64,000 bases of DNA from Aquanectria penicillioides (GCA_003415625.1 PYIU01000001.1:2790001-2854000); one strand, 5' to 3'; shown: positions 12,550-24,996, counted from the first letter of the stretch. Numbers and translations: made by a program. Notes: generated by a model not told the origin, from the sequence alone.

Positions 12550-14259
12550 CTATATATCATTCGTCTCTATATACTTTCTTGACTCCGTTACAATTCTATG
12601 CATACTCTCGGGCCACCAACTATCCAGCTCTTGAAACCAGCCGCGATGCTGCACGAATGCGATGATTCGCTTCAACTCCCACGTTCCAGTCTCTCCGATC
12701 CACCAGACACCATCTAACAGCATCACCAAAACAAGCCAGTGAGCAAAAATGTCCATGGCCAGTTGCTGTACTTCATTGCTGGTTGTTTTCCCTTCATCAA
12801 ACATGAAATCATCTCCCTCATCGAGTGTTTGTCCGGGAGCGCCATCAATGATTGACCGAACCAGGTTCAAATACTCGGCCGGAACACGATTTAAAAAAGA
12901 AGTGACGACCCTCCGAAGTGCTTTCGGCGGTGTCGCGGAAGTGACACGAGATAGATAGTTGCGCAGCCAGGGCGACATGTCGAAGTTCTCATCTACTGAC
13001 ACAGACTCTGTCTTCGGGGCAAATTTCTTGGCGATTGAAATAGCTGGTGGCGATGAGCTTTGGTCGTTATCAAAGACACGGTTCATGATGCTGCGGAGAA
13101 CCTCTAGTGCCGTCAAGCATGATTTGACCCCGGTGCCACAGGCGTCCCAGGGCGACGGTTTGCTACAGTCGCCGTTTATATTTGTCTCACTCATGCTCGT
13201 GACTGCCTGCAGGAAGACGATTTGTGCCGTTGAACAGAGCCTTTTAAGAGCCGGGCCTGATGTTTCTTTCAGGATCGGAAGTATCAGGCGTCTCGTTCCG
13301 TTCGTTGGTCCATCCTCTGGAGAGACGTCTCTATTTCCCGTTGACACTGGAGTCGCTGTTGTGAAACTGCCAGATGGCCATGCTCCCACGGCGTCCCCGC
13401 CAAGCTTTGCTTGACTATTTAGCAGCCCAGTAAAAGCCAAATGGGCTGCGCGAATCATAGAAATCCACTGCAGCTGTTGTGGGACAAAGTTGTCCGAGAA
13501 GGGCTCTCTCCCAGCCAGGATGCGGGTTAAACGTATCCGCGCAGAATGGCTTGCAAAAGAGAATAGGACCATCAACGGCGCATTGGCGAGAACACAATCG
13601 AGGTGCTCCGTGTTGGAAATGTCCTCTTGCGTCTGTCGTAGTGCGGCTCTATGGCGCACGTCTCCAAGATCAAGCAGTCTACAAATATTTTCCTGGTCTT
13701 CTTGGGACAGCGTCTGCGTGGAGGAGATGATGTCGTGACACTTGCAGGCGGCGGCAAGCGCCAAGATGGAATTCATAAGAGGACGATTGCGTAGTGCTAG
13801 TTTGGGAAACCCAACTTGTAGTGCATAGAGGTCATCATCGTCGAAAGCAATTGCCCGAGCAGTGTGAGTGAGGTAGTGGCTCAGATGCTCCAGCTCGATA
13901 GGGCTGAGGGAGACGCTAACCGGCAGGTTATCATCGTCGCTTACGCTAGGGGAGATGCAAGATGGCAGGGTATCGATAGGTGCTGAGTCTCTTGGGCTTG
14001 TAGAAGGCCCCTTTCGCGATCTTGTTGAGTATTCGCAGGTGAAATTTCCTTCAGTGCATCGCGAGCATCGAGGCGTGCGTTCATCACACTAAGTTTTCTG
14101 GTCAGAACGCGGCGACTCGACGAAGCCAGAGCACTAGGATTTGCACCATACCTTCTTTCTCCGCTGCTTGCATCCGAGGCATCCGTGTCTCGACTTTTTG
14201 TGAGCCCTTCGTGTCCGAACGGCAGGGTCCCAGCATAGTAAATCCGCTGTCTTGTTCAT
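12550..14259 (-). CDS. Zn2Cys6 transcription factor
   Basis: The 408-codon open frame is only the C-terminal part. Reading upstream extends it across a 63-nt intron (14151-14089) to an ATG at 14259, giving exons 14259-14152 and 14088-12550 and 548 residues. The intron splits the zinc cluster. Cysteines fall at 27, 30, 37, 44, 47 and 54, an exact CX2CX6CX6CX2CX6C pattern with a basic stretch HKKSRHGCLGCKQRRKK. A fungal regulator middle region follows, with SPIELEHLSHYLTHT and a NRPLMNSILALAA helix typical of Upc2-like factors. It probably acts in the nucleus as a DNA-binding regulator; the target is unknown. No pathway genes sit next to it. Confidence 0.88.
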
Positions 14260-17033
14260 GCTGGACTATGGCCAAACCTTTGCGCGATTTCCAAACCATG
14301 GCGCCGGTTGCATTATATCGTCCGTCGCAGCAACAACTTGCAATTGATGCCAAGATCGAGGCGCAGTGGGCTTCTACTCCGCCCTCTGGTATTTGGAATT
14401 TCGAGTTTGAGTCGCCCCACATAGGTGGTAGCTTATGAAGCCACCGTGATCTCCTGCCTCGCCGGGCTGACGTTGGAATGTCTAAGCCACGCGCTTCTAC
14501 GTCACCGTGCGCTGATGGAAAAGCTGCGCCCGCCCCGTGGTCTTGACCATCATCATCGTAGCACCAGACCAGGGAGCGGGAGATTAAGGTTAATTTGAGC
14601 TTGAGCCACTCAATGGCCGCCATTGACATGCATGGAACAATTTTGACGTCTAGAACATGAGGGCACAGGGAGCACCAAGCATATTCAACTAGCATTGGAA
14701 GTTCATTACTCCAAATCTCAAGAAAATGTGCAATATCCGATCCAACAGGCCAAGGTATTCCCGCTCTTTGGGACGCCTCCATCGTTCAATACCCTAGCTG
14801 ACAAATGCAGATCTGTTCAAAGAAGTACTGAGATACACTGGGTCGGTCTTCAATAGTGATGCTGCTTTTCTCTGCAATTTCTCTACATCCCAGTTTGCAA
14901 AAAGAAATCGTCCAGAGAATGGCTTGGCCTCGGGGCTTGCCAAACAAACCGAGAAATGAGCGGGAACTTGGACTGAAAAGCCGTCAGTTCAAAGCATTAC
15001 TTTTTGGCGCATGGCTTCGGCTCACTTGTATCAATAGTGGCATCCAACTATACAAGGTGGTACGAATAACCCCCGACTGGAGCATAAATACATTCGCATC
15101 CGGGGTATGCGTCATTATGCCATTCAGTACCTGGAGCTGGATATGGTGACTGCATCGTGGATAGTGAAGAATAATTCGCCAAGTGACAAAGCAGAAAAGT
15201 AGGGCTCGAGATTATCTTTTATTGAAGAATGACCCTGGTTTGAATGGCCAAGTTCATTTCAAGCAGACACTTGTCGTTCTTATATGCTCCCTCGCCTAGG
15301 TAGGTTGCACACTGGGCACCGGGATACTTCAGCACCCACAGCGCCGTATTAGCAATGCATCCCGCCTAGAATGCATCCTAGCCTCTATGAGTGGCTACTA
15401 GGTAAGCGCATCACTCCACGGGATCACACATTATCGGGATACTCTGACTGTTGATCAAAATGCTCTTAGACGCAAAAAGTTCCCCAGAAGCCGGTAGTTT
15501 TACTTCAAAGCGCCCATAGGGTTGGAACTGTTTGGAATTGATATGCCCGAAATTGGAACTATCAGGCTGCCGAATGGGGAAGTAAGTGCTCTACCCAATC
15601 ACGCCCACGTTGCGCAATTCGCAGTAGGATGGGATATGAGCAGAACTGGTGAATGACGTCGCTAAAATTGATATTCCTCCATGTAGGATGCATTGAAGTG
15701 GAATCTTTCTAAGAAAAGAATCGTCAGATTGATTCAATGTGATCTGTTCATATCACTGAATATGACTATCACTAGTGGCACGGTAGGAAGCGTAGATTTA
15801 TCACGCTGATGAGTGAATTCATCTGAATTCCTACAAAAATAAGTACATGGCTCTTGAACCCATCATTTTATCCCCCATGGCAAGCTGACACATTCATTCA
15901 ATGCAATTGACTGGAGACTGCTTCTCTCGATTGTGAATAGAGTTGTCATCAAGTGCGAGTTGGGTAACGAATACGCTAAATAGTTTGGTTAAGAATTATA
16001 TTTGAGTAATCAAAGAGATCCATAAATGCATAGGTAGCTGTGCGAATAAGATCATGTGATATTTGGCACAGCCTTGTGCATCCATCATTGGTCAGCCAAT
16101 ACCCCCTAGAAATCCTCCCCTATGGGCCCTAAAAATGCTCCATGTTAGCACCTACTATGCAATGGATCTCTCGCATAAACAGTTTTATCGCTCACAAGAG
16201 GAACTTGTATTAGATCTTGCGACTTGCAACAACTAGTGGCTATAAACTTATTATTCGACGTTCATGTTTGCTTCAGCGCGGCTCTAAGCGACTATCTATT
16301 GCATACGCTTGTAATCGTTAGCATTAAGACTGTCAATTTTCAATCTTAGCTAAAAAAGACTGTTGCAGCTTGTAGTTTGTTTTGTTGGTGGAACGGAACG
16401 GGGGAAAGGTCGGTTCAGAGATCCCCCCTGGTAAGGGTCAATTGTCTATGCTATACAGGGCTGTGCACTTATGGATCCCCGATTTTGCCAGACGCCACAG
16501 CACTATGAACCTATCGCCTGACATATTTTCTCCAGCGGGATCTTCTGGGACTGCTGCAGCTTTCCCGTGCATCCGTTTCCCGTGCGGTGTGAGAGACTCA
16601 GGATATTGGTATGCTCCTGGTGGCTGCCGTGTTGGGAGAGGAAGTGGAGAAATTTCCTAAAAGAGTGTAAATAATACTAGCAAGAGTGGAACACTCCGAC
16701 AGTGCAGAGCAATGAACGCATTATGCCCTCTCAACAAGGAGATACGCAGTAGGTGCCTCATCAATAACAGAGCGTGATAGTAAACGGGTATTACAGGCTT
16801 GTGGCTACGCATCCGTAGTGAGGTACCGAAACGTCAGCCAACTTGCCCTAGCCAACAGACACAAGAACCGTCAATTAGCCGGTTTCCAAATTACCCCTCG
16901 CTGCCTCAGGCACTTCGTCTCAGTCCAGCTGTCTCCCAGCCGTCATCTTGTCTTCTCGAACGGACAGCAAAAACCAGCCGTCATCCAGGGCGGTGTCACT
17001 TCGATTTACCCGGCTGTCTTAAAAGCCCTTACA
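14260..17033. other. divergent intergenic region between two large genes
   Basis: About 2.8 kb separates the Zn2Cys6 gene (minus) from the DUF6604 gene (plus). A 226-codon minus-strand open frame (14782-14102) overlaps the first exon of the regulator in another frame. It has no recognised domain and may be leader sequence or chance. A 21-bp stretch at 16411-16431 matches the hairpin arm at 555-575. The DUF6604 frame is open upstream to 16818, but without an ATG before 17034. Confidence 0.45.
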
Positions 17034-19994
17034 ATGGCTTCGCACAACTCCTATGTTGCGTATAAACGCAATACGAAACACTTGCTGCATTGGATAATCC
17101 AATGCTCCAATACCATCATTGCTGTTGGCGCTGCAGCATTCGACGAGAACGATGAGCCCAAATTGCCCAACACGACAGGCCAAACGACGGTCTCTGCGCT
17201 CGTCTCAATGGCAAAATTGATTGCCAAGTATGCCGCTAGGCCAACTCCTCCATCCATCTACGGTTTGCTCCAGTCTGTCATAGATGCCCGAATAGTGGCG
17301 TGGCAGGCCTATCAGCAGACTTCTGGGGCCAACCCAGATCCTGAGCTTGCCAAGTTCAACAATGCCCACAAGCATTTCATCGACTCTCTTCGTCAAATTT
17401 TTGAAATTCTAGGGGGCAAAACCTGGGAATCAAAAGAGTCCGACAGCCAGCTTGGCTCGGCGACGGATGATTTTGACGCGCTGCTTCTGACAAACAAGTT
17501 CGAGGTGCTTGGGATAGCTGACCCCAGGAGTGCGGAAGGAGAGGACGGAGCATCTGATGAATCGGACAACGAAAGTATTGATCAAAAACCTCAGCATACC
17601 GCAGCCCAACGACGCCGTCAGCCTCGACCAGGGAGAGGAAAGAAGAGCAAAGGCAAGAAAAAGGGCAAGAAGCTAAAGCAAGCTAAGCAACCAGAGCCGC
17701 CAGCCTTGGATGACATACCGCTGGAAAGTTACAAGATCATCGAGGACACGCAAGGCACTGTCACGGACTATCTTCTTGCGGTATATGCCCTGGCCAAGGA
17801 ATGGATGGAGATGCGAGGCGTAGTGCAAAATCTCTGGAAGGAAGTCGCCTATGAAGGCCTCAACAGCGCCGTCGCCGGAACTGTTTCGATGTTGGGCGTC
17901 GCCATGATCCAAAGGGCAGAATTTGATATACTGTTGGATTTTCCCGGCCATGACTCGTATGAAACGGTGATGAATACCATAACGCGAGGTGATCCCGAAA
18001 AGTTTCAGGGCAACTTTGTGGTCAACCTAATTCCATTGGGCCCAGAAGGGCAAAGAGGCAAATCACTTCGAGAAACAGAGTTGGATCTAAAGGAGACTCT
18101 CATGATTCACACATATCGCGCTTTGCTTGACTTCGTCGTGGACTTTCAGAAGACGCGGAGCGGTACCCCAACTCGCGCTATGCTTAAGGAGATTCGGAAT
18201 TGGGATCCATCATTCCGGCCTCAGAATGCAACGGAGGCGCAGAGGCTTTCATGGCGTCGTTGCTTTACGATAAACTGGCTGTACGATCTGGTCAACGTAT
18301 TTTCGTCCATTGTTGTCCAGAGAAATACCATGAAAGGGCAGCATTGGGTTTACGAAAATGTTGACTGGTCTCCTCGTGGCCCGTGGGACAAGCATCGCCG
18401 CCTCTTTGGGTTGAACGAATTCGCTGGCGTGATTACGTCTCTGGCCATGCAAAAACCATCAACCAACGTTCGCGGCAAGATTTACCCCCACCATGTCTTC
18501 CAGTTGCAGTGCATCATCGATTCCCTGACGGTGTCTCGTGGCTGGTCCTTGAGCCCGCTGAGGGGCCATGTCCTTATTGCACCACCGCAAGGATTTCGAC
18601 CGAGGCGTGACGTTGACTTGTTCCTCGATCGCCAGGTTGAAAATATGGGGAAAGGTTTCCTTCAAGGTGTTGACATTCTTGGACAGATGTTCGAGAAGGA
18701 TGCTCAGCTCCATGGCGATCCAGACCGACACACTGCGGAGTTTAAGGTTTTGAAGGAGATCCAAGCCGACTTCATTGACTGGCTCGGTGAATGTAAATAC
18801 ATGCATGGACTGAAGACAATACCTCCGTCTCGGTTTTCCGATTCCAACTCGAATGGACTGTGGGAATACTCGCCATACTTGTGTGGCGTAGGGCTTATGG
18901 AAGGCCTGGAGCTTGCCTATCGTAGCGGCATGGCCATGTGGGATCGTATCCCTGAGGCGTTGTTGTGTATTCATTTGCACAACATGTTGGTTCAGAAAGG
19001 CTACATCAGTCAACCCATTGGGCTATACGCAACCATCGAGGACCTCTTCGCGTCAGACATGTTTGAGAATGGCAAGGTTCCGACTTCGAATTTTGCCCAA
19101 GCGCTTACAGCGAGGCTGGGTGAGACCAGAGGATCTCAACGACAAACCGCACGCGCAAGACGGCAAGCTACCCAAGCTAGCGACATTCACAGCTTGTTGG
19201 ACATGAATTGCAACTTCTTCTTCAAGACGAAATCCAATCTGTCGCTGTACCGAGAGGCATACTGGAATCCTGAACGAATTCCGGACACGGAACTTCGCCC
19301 AACATCTTTTCTCGGATTGGTTCGGATTGCACAGACAAAGCAAACAATTGACCCAGCCACTGGCAAGGTACGGTTTGAAGATACAGATTTGACGAAAAGA
19401 GCTAGGCAAACGGGGATGGGTGACGAAGAGCTCTTGCAACTATCAACGTTCCTTGCGAAAATGAACGTTACTGACGAAGAGATCATGTCGACCAATCGTC
19501 AGATACCTCTCCCGGATGGTTTTTCCTCCATGACGCCAGCTGAGTTTCGAAGCAGAGTCCCCAACAGGATTCGCGACGGGGCAAGTCCTCATTCCATGAA
19601 ACTGGGAAATAAAGACCTGCTAGAATTCATCAAGCAGGATATCTCAAATGATATTGCTGGCCACATTCCCTTGTCGGGCATAGATTATATCTGGGTTGCA
19701 GTAGGATTTTACATCTTCTTTATGAGACTTGAAAACAAACTGCGTGAAATGCGCAATCCACTTTGGGTCAGAGCATATGAGACAGATCCAATGTGGGCGT
19801 CATCTAAGCGAGTTGGGCTGACCTTTCTGGCTTTGGCCGAAGAAGATGATGAGTGTCTGCGGACAATGGCTGAAATATTTCAGAGCCCGAGATCTGGCAT
19901 AATGAATCATGTTTATTGGGGGATCTTGAACTTCCTTCTGAAAATGAAGGGATTAGAAAACGAACTAAAAGTCATGAGGAACCAGACTGCGTAA
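17034..19994 (+). CDS. DUF6604 domain protein, single exon
   Basis: One uninterrupted frame of 986 residues from the first in-frame ATG (17034); the open frame further upstream starts only at non-ATG codons. The N-terminus (SYVAYKRNTKHLLHWII, about residues 5-21) matches the start of the DUF6604 family, large proteins of unknown function common in plant- and insect-associated ascomycetes. A lysine/arginine-rich patch lies at about 192-218, just after an acidic stretch, and could be a nuclear or nucleic-acid-binding signal. The rest is helical without membrane segments. No introns, stops or frameshifts were seen over 3 kb, so it is under coding constraint. Role unknown. Confidence 0.85.
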   Translation: MASHNSYVAYKRNTKHLLHWIIQCSNTIIAVGAAAFDENDEPKLPNTTGQTTVSALVSMAKLIAKYAARPTPPSIYGLLQSVIDARIVAWQAYQQTSGANPDPELAKFNNAHKHFIDSLRQIFEILGGKTWESKESDSQLGSATDDFDALLLTNKFEVLGIADPRSAEGEDGASDESDNESIDQKPQHTAAQRRRQPRPGRGKKSKGKKKGKKLKQAKQPEPPALDDIPLESYKIIEDTQGTVTDYLLAVYALAKEWMEMRGVVQNLWKEVAYEGLNSAVAGTVSMLGVAMIQRAEFDILLDFPGHDSYETVMNTITRGDPEKFQGNFVVNLIPLGPEGQRGKSLRETELDLKETLMIHTYRALLDFVVDFQKTRSGTPTRAMLKEIRNWDPSFRPQNATEAQRLSWRRCFTINWLYDLVNVFSSIVVQRNTMKGQHWVYENVDWSPRGPWDKHRRLFGLNEFAGVITSLAMQKPSTNVRGKIYPHHVFQLQCIIDSLTVSRGWSLSPLRGHVLIAPPQGFRPRRDVDLFLDRQVENMGKGFLQGVDILGQMFEKDAQLHGDPDRHTAEFKVLKEIQADFIDWLGECKYMHGLKTIPPSRFSDSNSNGLWEYSPYLCGVGLMEGLELAYRSGMAMWDRIPEALLCIHLHNMLVQKGYISQPIGLYATIEDLFASDMFENGKVPTSNFAQALTARLGETRGSQRQTARARRQATQASDIHSLLDMNCNFFFKTKSNLSLYREAYWNPERIPDTELRPTSFLGLVRIAQTKQTIDPATGKVRFEDTDLTKRARQTGMGDEELLQLSTFLAKMNVTDEEIMSTNRQIPLPDGFSSMTPAEFRSRVPNRIRDGASPHSMKLGNKDLLEFIKQDISNDIAGHIPLSGIDYIWVAVGFYIFFMRLENKLREMRNPLWVRAYETDPMWASSKRVGLTFLALAEEDDECLRTMAEIFQSPRSGIMNHVYWGILNFLLKMKGLENELKVMRNQTA

Positions 19995-20371
19995 TTATGT
20001 AGTGTGTTGTTTTCTTAGGACTTTTCATCTACTTGATGAAAACTATCTTCACATGCATGGTGAATAAAAATATCATCAATATATCCAAGAGACCCTATCA
20101 CACTTCTATAGTCTTGATAAAGTGGTTCATTTCAGGACTTTTTTTGTCGCCCATTCTTAGCCTTGCTCGAGTTCACAACGCCGCGACTCTAGCAATATTG
20201 TCCGGGCTCGTCAGGAGAAGTGTCTCGGCGAGGACATTTATATCAGCAAGTTTCTATTTTCTTTTTTTTTCCGGCGTTCGACTCCAAGATTCACAATTTC
20301 GAATAATTGCAGCCATACTCCTCAAGTGATTCATTGGAACTAAAACTTCAATGAATGAAATGAGTATTGTC

Positions 20372-21172
20372 TCATTGATCGTCTTTCTGTTTAGCAATGG
20401 CTCTCTGTTCTTCCACTTCCTTGTCGATAATGAAGACTCGGTCAATCTTCGCAAAGTCGTCTTCAATGCTGCGAAGGTCCATGTTCAGCCCTTGGAAAAC
20501 GTCGGTGCTTACCAGAAGGTTTGCCACAAAAAGGGCCTCCCCATCGCCCACGGTCTCGGAGCGTACGTGGTGGCAACCTGGAGCCTCGTACCAGCTTTCC
20601 CCCGGACCATATATCTTCGCGCCGCTATCATGCGTGTGGGTTTCACCAGTCGTTAGATCCACGCGCGTGTGTACCATTTGGTTCAACACATGTCCCCGAA
20701 TGACTGTCGCGACAATTGCGGCACCAGCGTGAGTGTGCGGTGGTGTCGCTAGAGCCATGTCAGCAGCGGTCTTTGCTAAACCTATACAGCCGAGCGCAAG
20801 AAAAGACAACTACAGTTGAAAAGATTGGACCCCGGTAAGGAGTAGTGAATAGGAAAACACGCCTTGAATAAACCACATGGACTTGGGTCACCTACCTGCA
20901 TTCGGAGGAGATGTTACCAACAATCCAATCCAGGTATTACCAGGTAGGTTGGGTGGGTGGTGTATATGAGACACCGCGACGCTGACAGTTGGTCTCCTAT
21001 GTGATTCATTGATACATATTAGAGTCAGGGTTGGAAGTTCTGTTTGAGTGACAGGAAATTGTGCAGAATGAAAGAAAGCTAGAACTTACCCATCAATTAT
21101 CCACTGACCGTCCTTTTTCACCACTTTCTGGTCCTGCCAACGAAGGTTTAAGTCGACATCTTGAAACGTCAT
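20372..21172 (-). CDS. cupin-domain protein, three exons
   Basis: Minus-strand exons 21172-21090, 20996-20896 and 20775-20372 join in phase to give 195 residues. The first exon starts at an internal ATG (MTFQDVDLNLRW); an upstream in-frame ATG at 21271 would add 33 residues. The cupin barrel shows motif 1 as PPHTHAGAAIVATVIRG and motif 2 as GPGESWYEAPGCHH, with the histidines and glutamate expected to hold a metal ion. Single-domain fungal cupins of this type are thought to be dioxygenases, isomerases or decarboxylases of small polar substrates, but the substrate cannot be read from sequence. The second intron removes a TTG-led stretch that looks coding by chance. Confidence 0.8.
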
Positions 21173-22103
21173 GGTTTTGGGATGGCTTAAAGTAGCGTAT
21201 TGATTAAATGATGGAAGATGGGAGTGGATATTGAACACAAGTAGCTGATTGGGACGCAGAAAAGAAAGCACGTGTAGACCTGGAGAGGAGAAGGTCTCTA
21301 GATTAGTCCTATTTTATTAGGGATTTACTTGATTCTTTTATAGCTGGATTTTGTAGAGGGACTCTTTCTCTTAGCTTGGCCTATTTTGGCTTCCCTGGCT
21401 TACGGTTGAAACCCACTGGACGACAGCGTCATTGAAACTCCCATTTGCATATTGAGGCATTTGGTCAGTGGGCCGAATGTCGCACACTGTTCACATCGGC
21501 AAATGTCTATGGAAATGACGAAGGAATTTTCCCCATAGAAAATTAACATCCATGAGAAAGCCTAAGTTCAGCTATGCCACTACGGCAGTATCGGATGTAA
21601 CGGCTGGTAAGATTGTGGTAATGTCGCAAGAGATACTTCGCTCTTAATTGGCCAGGGCTTCATTCCGTGGAGTTAGAAGCATTCGCAGTGACGCCACACC
21701 TGCAGAGCTGCCTTCCGATGGCAAACGGCCCGTTATCTCAATCTGAGTCATCTATTTTTCACGCATTCCTGGCATATTGACTGGACATTGATTGGACGAG
21801 TTGGACGTGACAATAGCACTTCAGGACTTGGCGTGTGAGGGGCGAATCAGCAGTGGGGTTCGGGTTGGCCTGAGAATTTCCTCATTGGGAAGACAGTATC
21901 AAAGATACTGTATGATGATCATGTTACGTGACGGAGGAAATTTGCCTGTGATGAAGCGGTTACAACCGATGCAACCGGTTCGAGTGCTGCACCCAGTAGG
22001 GATGGTGTGGCATTGTGTATCCGTATTGCGACAGTATAAATGTACGGGTACTGGCCCGTCTATCTGAGTACTGAAAATTGCACAGGTCGCAAGTTAACTG
22101 AGA

Positions 22104-23269
22104 ATGTCAAGTCCCATTTCACTGGCCTGGTCTCATTCCACCACCAAAGCGTTCGCTCCCATATTTACCAGAGCTCAATTGCACTCGAGCAAGTCCTTTC
22201 CTATCTACTATTCAACCCAACGCTCAAGGATTCCTTCAATTACAATGGCTTCAACCAGTCTTCCCGCGACAATGAAGGCAGTATTACAGCCCGACAAGCG
22301 CTCTCACAACCTTGTGTTGTCCGAGCAACCAGTTCCGGTCCCTGGCCACCCAGATGATGTTCTTGTCAAGGTTCATGCCACCGCCCCTGCAAGGGCGAGC
22401 TGGACTGGGCTCTTTGGGCACCCGAATTTATCGGCGACGACAAGATTCCCATCCCAGGACAGGACCTTGCGGGAACCGTCGTGTCTGCGCCGGTCAACAG
22501 CGGCTTCAAGTCGGGCGATGGCGTCTACGCCCGCATCGAGGCCAATCGTCCTGGCGCCGCAGCCGAATACGTCCTCGCACGGGTCTCCGAACTAGCCATC
22601 AAGCCCAAGAACCTCGACTGGGCCCAGACGGCAGCCACTCCCATCAGTGCCTTGACTGCCTACCAGTCGCTCTTTACACAGGGCACCCTGGACCCTCTGG
22701 CCCTGTTAGGAAACGCGGCAGCGCGTGAAAAGAACTCCAAGCAGCGAGTCCTGATCACGGCTGGAGCTGGAGGAGTTGGCAGCTGGGCGGTCCAGCTCGC
22801 CACGGCCGCAGGGTCGGCTGCTATCGTGGCCGTTGTCAGCGGAAAAAATATTGACTTTGCTCGCGAACTCGGTGCTACGGAGACAATTGAATACACCAAG
22901 CAAAGCATCAGTGACTGGGTGGCTGAAGATCCGGCATCTCGAAAGGTTGATCTCGTCTTTGATTGCATCGGCGGCTCGTCGCTTGCCCAGTCTTGGTACG
23001 CCCTCAAGGATGGGGGAAGCCTCATCAGTGTCTGCGGCACGCCAGAGGAAAGTCGTCCAAAAGATGTTAAGACGGAGGCCCATAGCCTATGGTTTGTCAT
23101 CACGCCGCTCGGCAAGGATTTGGATGTTATTACTGGGCTGTTGGAGGCAGGCAAGCTCAAGCCCAACATCGACAGCGTCGTTCCATTTGATGCCTTTGTA
23201 GAGGCTTGGGATAAGGTGGAATCTGGCAAAGCCAGAGGAAAGATTGTCGTGAAGGTATCCAGCGAGTAA
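22104..23269 (+). pseudogene. MDR zinc-type alcohol dehydrogenase / quinone oxidoreductase with one frameshift
   Basis: A medium-chain dehydrogenase/reductase of about 340 residues, apparently single-exon. The N-terminal part is in one frame (LPATMKAVLQPDKRSHNL, from ATG 22245) up to VHATAP. The rest is in another frame, starting CKGELDWA and running through the nucleotide-binding AGAGGVGSWAVQLA to the stop at 23269. The switch falls in a short C run at 22384-22387, where one base appears missing. The family keeps residues on both sides contiguous, and no plausible intron fits. An alternative start at 22104 would add a Ser/Thr/Arg-rich leader resembling a mitochondrial presequence. Everything else is intact, so this is either a very young pseudogene or a sequence error. 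Confidence 0.8.
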
Positions 23270-24996
23270 ATGCTCGAGTCTTGTTGTCGTTAATGTTGAT
23301 TCAAGTCGTATCGTCGAAGTAGTCTAATTTCAAATACAGAACAAATGAGGGGCAAAAGAGGAAAGTTGATTTGATGCGCACTAGCATGGCACTACACCTC
23401 GATAATGTTTGGCGAAGGTCGAGTTATTTGGCTTTTCTACGAGGTGCAGGGCTTCAATCTCCAATATGACACGCTCCAATAGGTCATTGAAGTGAAGCCT
23501 CGCTCCTCGCTCGAAAACCGGATATCATTGTATATTTACAATACTATACATCTACGAGACTATGGATATGCTGTGCATCGATTGTCGGCATACTTAGAGC
23601 TTCGGAGTATGACATGAAGTGGGGCAATGTGGCTTCTGTATGCAGTCTTAGTTATTTCGGCGCCCAAGCAAGAACATGAGGTTAAATGAGAGAAATGCCG
23701 ACAACAAAAGGACGAATCCACTTCATGACTCTACGCAACGAGAGTTTTATGTACCCTAGGTAAATGGATATGATAAGATAAGTGGCCCTGTCTCTACTGA
23801 AGAGCCGATTTGAAGACGTGGTGTGACTGCTGCAAGGCCAGCGTGCTAATTTGAGACTAAGATTGATGTTAGTGGATGGAGTAGGCAATGTAAGCAACAG
23901 AACTGAACAAGATGCAATCTGCGCTCTTTCACAAAAGATGAGCTATTACGAGACTCCCAAAAACCAATGTACCAAATGACCACATCTTAATTTTAGGTCT
24001 TGACACAAACGGAAGGAACACGACCCGATTGCAGTGGGCACCTGGAAGTATAGGGTAGCGGCACACTTGAAGTGCCACTTGATCGCGGAGACCTACAGCA
24101 TGGTCCCGGTCTAACTACATTATTCTCTACTGCCTTATATAATTATATCCCTCACCTCCCAGAAAACCGTCACTTGTGTACTTGACCCAAATGTGTGTCT
24201 GACGCGATCTGCCGTCCTTCACCGCTTCCCCATGATACCCATCCCGGTAGTTGAATCACCACCAACAGGTTGACCAAAGGTAGGGAAGCTCAGTAGCTAA
24301 GGCTCAGCGGGGTAAGCGAGGAAAAGCAGCGCTAGATCTCGTATCCGTCAAGGCAAGGAGAGGCTGTGCTCTGAGCTGAATGGAGCCTTGATATTTGGTG
24401 TAAAATCCAATGGAATACTTTACGCGACCTGTGCTGGCTGTCCATGAGAATAGGGTGCTGATTCTGGAGAGTGGCGGGGCTCTTCCATGCGTCAATAGGC
24501 TAAGAAATGCTTATATCCCGGCCATAGGGACTTTGGATCACCCAATTTACCCTTCTGCTCACATTTATTTGTTTTCCCCTGTCGTCTTCCTCGCTTCAAT
24601 CATGTCGCATGGTTTCTGCGGCCGGCCCTTGGTCAGTAGCTGCTTACTAGGCATTGGGTACTTCAACACGATTATCACATGATAGCGGCTTTCATTGCCA
24701 CGTTCGACCTTGGGCGCAGGGGGACTGAACGCGCTGATATAGGTATCATATGACGGCCCTGCGGCTTACATACGGACTAATGACACTGGCTTCGAGCGGG
24801 GTATTGAGATGACGTGTCAATTTTCCGGTGAAACCTACCATTCAACGAACTTAGAGACAAAGGGAAAGAGATTTATAAGACTGGGCCAATGGTCTCTTCT
24901 ACTTATCAACTTGAACTTGTACACTCGCGTTCCATCGTCGCAACCTCAATCCTCCATTTCGGCAATTCTTCAAGCTGCTTTGGTCCTATCTGAGTC
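23270..24996. other. intergenic, no gene seen
   Basis: About 1.7 kb of AT-rich sequence with only short unrelated frames on either strand. The right end contains the promoter of the monooxygenase gene. Confidence 0.5.

Noticed and set aside
16818..17033. N-terminal extension of the DUF6604 frame
   Set aside because: The extension starts only at a non-ATG codon and its sequence lacks family similarity; the ATG at 17034 opens directly into the conserved start.
20776..20809. TTG-started extension of the cupin frame
   Set aside because: Splicing at 20776 joins the conserved upstream exon in phase and gives the family-like sequence; the extension is intron.
21975..21995. GGTTCGAGTGC, similar to a tRNA B box
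   Set aside because: No A box or cloverleaf upstream at the right distance.
22371..22393. 23-nt intron to explain the oxidoreductase frame change
   Set aside because: Far shorter than any intron in the window (49 nt or more) and it would delete conserved residues.
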